Positions 40,265 through 47,116 of a DNA stretch of 64,000 nucleotides are shown piece by piece. The notes under the pieces were generated by a model. That model worked only from the letters and a program-made list of their open reading frames with translations, was not told the DNA's origin and searched no databases. The DNA comes from Micromonospora vinacea (GTDB lineage: Bacteria > Actinomycetota > Actinomycetes > Mycobacteriales > Micromonosporaceae): contig NZ_JADOTY010000001.1 in NCBI RefSeq assembly GCF_015751785.1, forward strand, positions 6,200,001-6,264,000. Direction: 5' to 3'. The position numbers and the translations under genes were made by a program. Numbering within the stretch: position 1 is the first letter of the stretch; each line of letters starts with the position of its first letter.

Positions 40265-42181
40265 ATGACTGTCCTACCCGCATCACCGACGCTTCGCCGC
40301 GCCGGATCGCGCCTCGGCGCCCTGCGCACCCGGGCCGCCGCCGTCGTCGCCGCCCTCGCCGTCACCGGCGCTGCCGCCGCGGTCGCCGTCGCGACCTCGT
40401 CGCCAGCCACCGCCGAGCCGGGCAGCGTCGTCGTCTCGGAGAACTTCTCGGCCGGGTCGCTGCCCGCCGGTTGGCACGCGGTCGACGGCGCCTGGAAGGT
40501 CGAGAACGGCCGACTGTACGGAACCTCCGCCAGCTCCAGCGAGAACAACAAGATCACTTTTGGTCGGCACCTCAACGACTTCCGCCTCGAGGCGACGATG
40601 CGCTTCGAGTCGGTCTCGGCCGCCACCCGCTGGGCCTCGCTCGGCATCGACGTTCCCGCCAGCGGCGCGACCCCCTGGTGGATCGCCACCATGCGCAGCG
40701 GCACCACCGCCGCCAACGGGCTCGAATTCGCCCAGCGGACCACTGCCAACGCCTGGGTCGTGACGAACACCGCCTCCGCCCCGTCCGCCGCCGGCACCGG
40801 CCGGGACGTCCGCGTCGCCGTCGAGGTGCACGGCAATCAGGCCCGTTGGATCTTCGACGGGCGGGAGGCGATGCGGACCAGCAGCCTCCAGCGCTCCGCC
40901 GATGGAGTCCAGGGGCTCTTCGTCAACGGGGCGACCGTGTCGTACGACGACGTCACCGTCACCGAGCTGGCGCCGAACGGCTACCTCCGCCCCGAGGGCA
41001 GCCCGTTCACAGTGATCGCCCACCGCGGCGCGTCCGCCGCCGCACCGGAGAACACCCTCGTCGCCCAGGAGATCGCCCGTAGGGGCGGCGCCGACTGGAT
41101 CGAGAACGACGTCCAGCCGAGCAAGGACGGCATCCCGTTCATCCTGCACGACGGCACCGTCGACCGGACCACCGACGGCACCGGCAACATCCGGGACCTG
41201 ACCGCCGCGCAGATCAAGGCACTCGACGCCGGCTCCTGGTTCGGCCCGCAGTACGTCGGCGAGCGGGTGCCCACCCTTGCCGAGCAGCTCGCCGACCTGC
41301 GGACCCGGGGCGGCAACCTGCTCGTGGAAATCAAGGGCAAGCACACCCGCGACGAGGTGGCCACCATCATCCAGGTGATCCGAGACGAGCAGATGATGGG
41401 CCGCGTCTTCATTCAGAGCTTCGAGGTCGACGCCCTGAAGTACACCCACGAGATCGCCCCCGAGCTGCCGCTCGGCCTGCTGCGCAGCACCCTCGACGCC
41501 GACCCGGTGGCGCTCGCGAAGGAGCTGCACCTGACCGCGTACAACCCGGACGGCAACGCGCTGCTGGCCAAGCCGGAGGTCGTCGCCCCGCTGCACGCGG
41601 CCGGGGTTGCCGTGATGGCCTGGACGATGGACTCCGCCGGCCTGTGGCAGCGGCTGGAGCGGATCGGCACCGACGCGATCATCACCAACCGCGCGGCCGA
41701 GCTGGTCGGGTGGAACTCGGCGTTCGTCCAGCGGGCCTCGGCGGACCCGACCGTGCAGATCACCTCGCCGGCCAACGGGTCCCGGCTGGACCGGGCGCAG
41801 TCCCCGGTGATCACGGTCGCCGCGACCAACGCGGACGCCGTCACCGTCACGCTGGACGGTAGGAAGTCGGCCGCCGGGCGCAAGCTCGACCTGGCCAAGC
41901 TGACCGCCGGCCGGCACACCATCTCCACCGAGGTGACCGGGCCCGAGGGCACCGCCACCGCGACCAGCACCTTCACCGTGACGGTGAGCCAGGCTGGCCT
42001 CGGCTATCTGATCCTCACCTCAAGCGCGGACCCGGCCGCCGTCACCGCGATGACCACCAAGCTGGCCCACGCCCAGTACGCCGAGCTGGCCACCTACGCC
42101 GACCGGCAGGCCGGCAAGCTGGTGCCGGCCGAGGTCGCCAGCGTCATCGCCGCCGACGCCCGCACCCTCGCGCTGAAGTAG
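40265..42181 (+). CDS. Secreted glycerophosphodiester phosphodiesterase with lectin-like N-terminus
   Basis: 638 residues from ATG 40265. Signal peptide to about 47; a concanavalin/LamG-like domain about 55-235 (E-N-F-S-A-G-S-L-P-A-G-W, W-I-F-D-G-R-E-A-M); GDPD TIM barrel about 250-485 with the His pair and acids of the family (A-H-R-G-A-S-A-A-A-P-E-N-T, I-E-N-D-V-Q, H-D-G-T-V-D-R-T, E-I-K-G-K) and M-A-W-T-M-D; then an Ig-like domain (V-Q-I-T-S-P-A-N-G-S) and a helical FIVAR-like tail. It would release glycerol-3-phosphate from lipid head groups or teichoic-type polymers. TACCGT lies 7 nt before the ATG (possible leaderless mRNA). Confidence 0.9.
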   Translation: MTVLPASPTLRRAGSRLGALRTRAAAVVAALAVTGAAAAVAVATSSPATAEPGSVVVSENFSAGSLPAGWHAVDGAWKVENGRLYGTSASSSENNKITFGRHLNDFRLEATMRFESVSAATRWASLGIDVPASGATPWWIATMRSGTTAANGLEFAQRTTANAWVVTNTASAPSAAGTGRDVRVAVEVHGNQARWIFDGREAMRTSSLQRSADGVQGLFVNGATVSYDDVTVTELAPNGYLRPEGSPFTVIAHRGASAAAPENTLVAQEIARRGGADWIENDVQPSKDGIPFILHDGTVDRTTDGTGNIRDLTAAQIKALDAGSWFGPQYVGERVPTLAEQLADLRTRGGNLLVEIKGKHTRDEVATIIQVIRDEQMMGRVFIQSFEVDALKYTHEIAPELPLGLLRSTLDADPVALAKELHLTAYNPDGNALLAKPEVVAPLHAAGVAVMAWTMDSAGLWQRLERIGTDAIITNRAAELVGWNSAFVQRASADPTVQITSPANGSRLDRAQSPVITVAATNADAVTVTLDGRKSAAGRKLDLAKLTAGRHTISTEVTGPEGTATATSTFTVTVSQAGLGYLILTSSADPAAVTAMTTKLAHAQYAELATYADRQAGKLVPAEVASVIAADARTLALK

Positions 42182-42190
42182 TGGCTCTCC

Positions 42191-42220
42191 GGGTGGCGCG
42201 GCCCTCGGACCGCGCCACCC
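42191..42220. terminator. Bidirectional stem-loop terminator
   Basis: A perfect 11-bp stem (42191-42201 with 42210-42220) with an 8-nt loop, 10 bp after the GDPD stop and 8 bp before the end of the convergent gene. Confidence 0.85.
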
Positions 42221-42227
42221 AGAGTCC

Positions 42228-42824
42228 TCAGTGGAGGGCAGCGGGCGATGCGGCCCGCTCGCCCCGCTCTCGCACCAACGGCAGCGCTGGCGCCAACGCC
42301 AGCCCCATGCACAGGCCGCCGATGGGGAGCAGGTCGAGGGTGATCGCCGGGAGGACGGTGCCGACGAGGAGCAGCGGCACACTCCACCACGGCAGCCGCC
42401 GTCGGGCGGCGAGCATGCCCGTGAGAACGAACAGGCCGACAAAGAAGAGCTGGGGTACGACGTCGTAGAAGGCCACCTCCACGCCAGGGATGTCCTTGAA
42501 GTCCGCGCTGAGCCTCGACATCTCCGCCCGGTCCTCGGCCAGCAGCCCCTCCACGATGTCCGCGCCGAACTGCACCATCGTCGCGGCGAGGCCGACAAAC
42601 GTGCCGGCCAGCACCCCGGTGCGCCACGGACTGCGGGGCAGCAGGCGGGACAGCGCGAGCACACCCGGGACGAAGCACACCATGCCGGCGAGAGCGACCA
42701 GGTGCGCGGCCTGCCAGTCGAACCCGGGGCCGTACACCCCGTCGGATCTTGCCCACAGCCGGACCAGGCCGTAGGCCACGATGCCGACCGGTCCGGCGAT
42801 CACGTAGAGCGCAGCGCGTTTCAT
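42228..42824 (-). CDS. Small polytopic membrane protein, unknown function
   Basis: 198 residues from ATG 42824 (ATG 42836 is possible; neither has a good ribosome-binding site). About six hydrophobic helices, for example A-A-L-Y-V-I-A-G-P-V-G-I-V-A-Y and L-F-F-V-G-L-F-V-L-T-G-M-L-A, with an acidic loop (E-G-L-L-A-E-D-R-A-E-M-S-R-L) between helices 3 and 4. I do not recognise the family. It lies alone between convergent GDPD and the DUF4231 gene upstream. Confidence 0.65.
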   Translation of the reverse strand: MKRAALYVIAGPVGIVAYGLVRLWARSDGVYGPGFDWQAAHLVALAGMVCFVPGVLALSRLLPRSPWRTGVLAGTFVGLAATMVQFGADIVEGLLAEDRAEMSRLSADFKDIPGVEVAFYDVVPQLFFVGLFVLTGMLAARRRLPWWSVPLLLVGTVLPAITLDLLPIGGLCMGLALAPALPLVRERGERAASPAALH

Positions 42825-42938
42825 GCCAGCCAGCATGTGGCCGCCGGAGCCTGCCGACCTCCGGGAGCTTCCCTCGGCTAGCCCTGGATTCCGTCTCAGG
42901 TCTTCCACCGACCAACCCCGAGACCTGTCAACCGCCGG

Positions 42939-43487
42939 TCAGGGACGGAATGGCTTGCCAGTCAGCGCGGATTCCTCCGGGAACGCCAGCGAGCTGAAGA
43001 ACTTCTCCGTCTCGGCACTCCGGATGCCCTCGATCTTCGCCAGCAGCGCCTCCGTCGCCGCGTAGGCGCGCTGCTCCCGCTCGGCCGGATCAGCTGTCGC
43101 CTCGGCGCGACCGAAAGCGAGTCGCCACTGGTTGCTCGCCTCGATGAGACCGAAATGGGTACGCCGCAGCAGCGCCCACATCTGATCCCACTGATAAAAG
43201 GTGCGTAGTGCGGTGGCGGTGGCGATGACCACGCCCGAGACCGCGATTACGAGATTCTTGCCCGGGTAGCTGAAGCCGGCGAGCAGTGGCAGCGACGCAC
43301 TGACGACGATGACCAGTATGCCGGTGGAACGAAACAGTCGACGGTGCCATTTGGCCCGCCAGTCGTAATGGTCTCTGAGCTTGTTGACGCTGTCTTCCGC
43401 CAAGGCGCGGTAGACCTGTAACGGATCACCGGGAGGGCTTTTCTGCGACACGGCGAGCAGCCCGCTCTGTCCTTGGTCAACAGACAC
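42939..43487 (-). CDS. DUF4231 / SLATT-like two-helix membrane protein
   Basis: 182 residues from GTG 43487. Two adjacent transmembrane helices (about 53-72 and 79-97: G-I-L-V-I-V-V-S-A-S-L-P-L-L-A-G and L-V-I-A-V-S-G-V-V-I-A-T-A-T-A) are flanked by amphipathic helices, with D-H-Y-D-W-R-A-K-W-H-R-R-L before and F-Y-Q-W-D-Q-M-W after. This is the DUF4231/SLATT arrangement, thought to form pores and often found as an effector in nucleotide-signalling defence systems. Here it follows a glycerophosphodiesterase with one base between stop and start and no sensor gene beside it, so a defence role is uncertain. Confidence 0.8.
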   Translation of the reverse strand: MSVDQGQSGLLAVSQKSPPGDPLQVYRALAEDSVNKLRDHYDWRAKWHRRLFRSTGILVIVVSASLPLLAGFSYPGKNLVIAVSGVVIATATALRTFYQWDQMWALLRRTHFGLIEASNQWRLAFGRAEATADPAEREQRAYAATEALLAKIEGIRSAETEKFFSSLAFPEESALTGKPFRP

Positions 43488-43488
43488 G

Positions 43489-44256
43489 TCACGATGCTAG
43501 ATGCTGCCCATGCGACGGTCTATAGCCCGAGAACACGATGTTGTCGGAGTATTGACGGGCGAACATCTCCCGCTCCGGTGAGGCGACCGGCCAGGCAATC
43601 ACCGGAACCCCGTGGCGACGCCACCACGCCGTCACAGTGGACGGAAATGCGTCGACCTCGTAGGCCAGAAAATCGGGTCGAGTGACCAGGTTGCTGACCA
43701 TACTGCGACCCACCATCCGGGTCAGTGGCCCGGCGGTGCGCAGCAGCCCGCAGATGCGCCCCACCGGCACTCGGCGGTGCGGCGGTAGTTTCCGCACCGC
43801 CACCCGCAACGCCGCCACGAGTAACGGGTCGAAGGATTCGACCGCGTACCGCCCCGGGTAGTCGGCGGTCTGCCGCAGCACCTCGTCGACGAGATCGAAG
43901 TTGAGGGCGAGCGTCGGCCGTTTCAACTCGATCAGCAGGGGCACCCGTCCGGCGACCCGGTCCAGTACCTCCGACAGCGTGGGCACCCGCTGGTCGGTGC
44001 CCTGCAACCGGAGCCGCTGCCGATCGGCCGGGGTCAGCTCCGCGGTGGCGATCGCCGCACCGGTGAGCGCCGTGAGGTCGTAGTCGTGCACGACGACGAG
44101 CTCGCCGGAGCGGGTGAGCTGCACGTCCAGCTCGCAGGCGTAGCCGGCGTCGGCGGCTGCCTCGAACGCCGCGAGCGAGTTGGCGGGTCGATTGTGGCCG
44201 GTCAGCCCGCGGTGCGCGATCGGGGTGTCGAGTAGCCAAACGTCGTCGGACGACAC
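43489..44256 (-). CDS. Cytoplasmic glycerophosphodiester phosphodiesterase
   Basis: 255 residues from GTG 44256, which has AGGAGG 6 nt upstream; the longer frame to 44304 is unsupported. GDPD signature: I-A-H-R-G-L-T-G, the E-L-D-V-Q-L pair, V-V-H-D-Y-D-L-T, I-E-L-K-R-P. No signal peptide. Probably hydrolyses glycerophosphodiesters from membrane turnover. The DUF4231 gene starts just after its stop, so they are translated together. Confidence 0.88.
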   Translation of the reverse strand: MSSDDVWLLDTPIAHRGLTGHNRPANSLAAFEAAADAGYACELDVQLTRSGELVVVHDYDLTALTGAAIATAELTPADRQRLRLQGTDQRVPTLSEVLDRVAGRVPLLIELKRPTLALNFDLVDEVLRQTADYPGRYAVESFDPLLVAALRVAVRKLPPHRRVPVGRICGLLRTAGPLTRMVGRSMVSNLVTRPDFLAYEVDAFPSTVTAWWRRHGVPVIAWPVASPEREMFARQYSDNIVFSGYRPSHGQHLAS

Positions 44257-44367
44257 GCGATCCTCCTGAGCTTCCGGGACCGGGCTACCCGCACTCCGGA
44301 GCACACCGCGGAAGGGTTTTCGCGTACCTTACAGCGGTCGGTGGCGAGGGTGTTTCATGCTGGAGTG

Positions 44368-44748
44368 GTGATTCGTTTCGTACTGAATGTGCTGTGGCTC
44401 ATCTTCGGCGGTGGCCTCGTGCTGGCGGTCGGCTACGGCATCGCCGCGCTGATCTGCTTCGTCCTGGTCATCACCATCCCGTTCGGCGTCGCGTCGCTGC
44501 GCCTCGCGGTCTACTCGCTGTGGCCCTTCGGTCGCACAGTGGTGCCCAAGCCGGGCGCGGGCGTCGGCTCCGGCCTGGCGAACATCCTCTGGGTGGTGCT
44601 GGCCGGGTGGTGGCTGGCGCTCTCCCACATCCTCGCGGGCGTCGCCCTCTGCGTCACGATCATCGGGATTCCGTTCGGCATCGCCAACTTCAAGCTCGTG
44701 CCGGCCGCGTTCTGGCCCCTCGGCCGCGAGGTCGTTGACGTGCCCTGA
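44368..44748 (+). CDS. YccF-domain inner-membrane protein
   Basis: 126 residues from GTG 44368; the family usually starts just before R-F-x-L-N-V-L-W-L, seen here as I-R-F-V-L-N-V-L-W-L-I-F-G-G-G. GTG 44341 would add nine residues. Two YccF repeats are visible: I-T-I-P-F-G-V-A-S-L-R-L and I-I-G-I-P-F-G-I-A-N-F-K-L, each followed by a W-P-(F/L)-G-R motif, with four hydrophobic segments. Function is unknown. Confidence 0.85.
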   Translation: MIRFVLNVLWLIFGGGLVLAVGYGIAALICFVLVITIPFGVASLRLAVYSLWPFGRTVVPKPGAGVGSGLANILWVVLAGWWLALSHILAGVALCVTIIGIPFGIANFKLVPAAFWPLGREVVDVP

Positions 44749-44758
44749 ACACGGAAAA

Positions 44759-44779
44759 CGGGAGACACCCGGTCTCCCG
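44759..44779 (+). terminator. Stem-loop terminator after yccF
   Basis: CGGGAGAC (44759-44766) pairs with GTCTCCCG (44772-44779) across a 5-nt loop, 10 bp after the stop codon. It insulates the helR promoter. Confidence 0.8.
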
Positions 44780-44804
44780 CTACCTCTAACTTATACCGCA
44801 CTGG

Positions 44805-44824
44805 GGGGCTTGCGGCAAGACCCC
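44805..44824 (+). promoter_or_regulatory. Rifamycin-associated element (RAE)
   Basis: GGGGCTTGCGGCAAGACCCC is an inverted repeat (CTTGC-G-GCAAG core with G/C-rich arms) of the form described upstream of rifamycin-inactivation and helR genes in actinomycetes. A TATACC -10-like element (44792-44797) lies just before it, so the RAE falls at the transcription start. Confidence 0.8.
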
Positions 44825-44890
44825 ATTTATGACGCAGAATCGTCGGCCGAGGCCAGATTCTGCCGAAATGGAAGTCATGAATTGGATTCC

Positions 44891-47038
44891 TTGCCTACCT
44901 CCGTGTTCGAACTTCCCGACCACCTCGCCCTCAAGGGCGACCCGGCGCTCATCGCCCAGGACGAGCGGCACTTCGCGGCCATGGCGCAGAGCCTCGCGCA
45001 GCTGAACGCCGAGCTGTCCGACCGCCTGGACGCCGCACGCCGGGCGCCCGGCGGCAAGGGCCGCCAAGCCGTCGACCGGGACGAGGAGGTCCGCCGGTTG
45101 ACCGCCCGCCTGCGCTCGCTGAGCCGCTACGGGCTGGACCTGTGCCTGGGCCACGTGGTCGAGGCGGACCACCCCGAGCCCGTGTACGTCGGACGTCGCG
45201 GGCTCACCGACAGCACAGGTCGGCGGCTGCTGCTCGACTGGCGCTCACCCGCCGCCGAGCCGTTCTTCGGCGCGACCCACGCCAACCCGATGGGCCTGGC
45301 GAGCCGCCGCCGGTACCGCTGGACCCGCAGCCGGATCAGCGACTACTGGGACGAGGTGTTCACCCCGGACGGGTTCGTGGGGCACGCCGTCGCGCTCGAC
45401 GACCAGTCCGCGTTCATCGCCAGCCTGGGCAGCGCCCGGTCGGCCCGAATGCGCGACGTGCTCAGCACGATCCAGGCCGACCAGGACGCCATCATCCGGG
45501 CGGGCTCGGCCGGCGCCCTCGTGGTCGACGGCGGTCCGGGCACCGGTAAGACAGTCGTCGCCCTGCACCGCACCGCGTACCTGCTCTACTCCGACCCGCG
45601 CCTCGGTCAGCGCCGGGGTGGGGTGCTCTTCGTGGGACCGCACCAGCCCTACCTGGCCTACGTCGCCGATGTCCTGCCCAGCCTCGGAGAGGAGGACGTG
45701 CAGACCTGCACCCTGCGCGACCTCGTCCCCGAGGGGGCCACGGCAACCGCCGACACGGACCCGGAGGTGGCCCGGCTGAAGTCCTCGGCCGAGCTGATCC
45801 GCGCCGTCGACGCCGCAGTGCGGTTCTACGAGGACCCGCCGACCGCCCCGATGACGATCACGGTCGGCGACTCCGACGTCCGGCTGAGCGCCGACGACTG
45901 GGCCGACGCGTTCCAGGCGCCAGGCCCGGGCACCCCGCACAACGAGGCGCGCGAGGAGATCTGGGAGGAGTTGCTCACCATCCTCGTCGACCGGTACGAC
46001 GGCGACGAGCCGGAGGACCTGCTCCGCGACTCGCTGCTGCGTAACCGGGAACTGCGGGCAACGGTCAACAGTGCCTGGCCGTTGCTCGACGCGGCCGATC
46101 TCGTGGGTGACCTGTGGTCGGTGCCCGCGTACCTGCGCAAATGCGCGCCGTGGCTCAGCCCGGCGGAGGTCCGCAAGCTGCAACGCGACGAGCCCCGGGC
46201 CTGGACCGTGTCCGACCTGCCGCTGCTCGACGCGGCCCGGCAGCGGCTCGGCGACGCGGAGAGGTCGGGGCGCAGCCGTCGGCGCGACCCGGCCGCCGCC
46301 GTCGAACGCGAGCACATGGCCCGGGTCGTCGACGAACTGCTCGCGGCCGACACCTACGACGACGGCGAGGGCCTGCTGGCGATGTTGCGCCAACCCGACC
46401 TGCGCGACGTCCTGGCCGACGAGTCCGGGCTGCCGGACGCCGATCCGGACCTGCTGGCCGGCCCGTTCGCGCACATCGTCGTGGACGAGGCGCAGGAGCT
46501 GACCGACGCGCAGTGGCAGATGCTGTTGGCTCGCTGCCCGTCGCGCAGCTTCACCATCGTGGGCGACCGCGCCCAAGCCCGGCACGGGTTCACCGAGTCC
46601 TGGCAGGAACGCCTCAAGCGGGTCGGGCTGGACCGGGTCACAGTCGCCTCGCTGAGCATCAACTACCGGACGCCGGCGGAGGTCATGGCGGAGGCCGAGC
46701 CGGTCATCCGGGCCGTGCTCCCGGACGCGAACGTGCCGACCTCCATCCGCGGCAACGGGCTCCCCGTCGTGCACGGACCGGTCGCCGACCTGCTGTCGAT
46801 CCTCGACACATGGCTCGCCGCGCACGCCGACGGAATCGCGTGCGTCATCGGTGACCCGACGTTCCCGCCCACGGCCCGGGTCCGGTCGCTCAGCCCCGAG
46901 CAGGCCAAGGGCCTGGAGTTCGACCTGGTCGTCCTCGTCGACCCGGAAACCTTCGGCACCGGCGTCTCAGGGGCGGTCGACCGCTACGTCGCGATGACCC
47001 GGGCAACCCAGCAACTCGTGCTCCTGACCAGCGGGTGA
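44891..47038 (+). CDS. helR: HelR/HelD-type RNA polymerase-recycling motor ATPase
   Basis: About 715 residues. A coiled N-terminal arm (E-R-H-F-A-A-M-A-Q-S-L-A-Q-L-N-A-E-L-S-D-R-L) precedes split UvrD/superfamily 1 helicase domains: Walker A V-D-G-G-P-G-T-G-K-T near 212-221, Walker B I-V-V-D-E-A-Q-E-L, Q-x-R region G-D-R-A-Q-A, and E-Q-A-K-G-L-E-F-D-L-V near the end. HelR proteins dislodge stalled RNA polymerase and displace rifamycin, giving tolerance. The RAE 67 bp upstream supports this assignment. Start: no ATG is in frame; TTG 44891 gives L-P-T-S-V-F-E-L-P-D, like the family N-terminus, and GTG 44903 is the alternative. It stands alone behind its own promoter. Confidence 0.88.
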   Translation: MPTSVFELPDHLALKGDPALIAQDERHFAAMAQSLAQLNAELSDRLDAARRAPGGKGRQAVDRDEEVRRLTARLRSLSRYGLDLCLGHVVEADHPEPVYVGRRGLTDSTGRRLLLDWRSPAAEPFFGATHANPMGLASRRRYRWTRSRISDYWDEVFTPDGFVGHAVALDDQSAFIASLGSARSARMRDVLSTIQADQDAIIRAGSAGALVVDGGPGTGKTVVALHRTAYLLYSDPRLGQRRGGVLFVGPHQPYLAYVADVLPSLGEEDVQTCTLRDLVPEGATATADTDPEVARLKSSAELIRAVDAAVRFYEDPPTAPMTITVGDSDVRLSADDWADAFQAPGPGTPHNEAREEIWEELLTILVDRYDGDEPEDLLRDSLLRNRELRATVNSAWPLLDAADLVGDLWSVPAYLRKCAPWLSPAEVRKLQRDEPRAWTVSDLPLLDAARQRLGDAERSGRSRRRDPAAAVEREHMARVVDELLAADTYDDGEGLLAMLRQPDLRDVLADESGLPDADPDLLAGPFAHIVVDEAQELTDAQWQMLLARCPSRSFTIVGDRAQARHGFTESWQERLKRVGLDRVTVASLSINYRTPAEVMAEAEPVIRAVLPDANVPTSIRGNGLPVVHGPVADLLSILDTWLAAHADGIACVIGDPTFPPTARVRSLSPEQAKGLEFDLVVLVDPETFGTGVSGAVDRYVAMTRATQQLVLLTSG

Positions 47039-47068
47039 GGGCGTGCCGCCCGGCCGGGTTCGGGGCAC

Positions 47069-47114
47069 CCGACGCCCCGCAGGACCGCCCGGAGGCGGCC
47101 CTGCGGGGCGTCGG
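47069..47114. terminator. Strong bidirectional stem-loop terminator
   Basis: A 15-bp perfect stem (47069-47083 with 47100-47114) is extended by five more pairs after one mismatch. It lies between the convergent helR and sugar-dehydrogenase genes. Confidence 0.9.
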
Positions 47115-47116
47115 AA

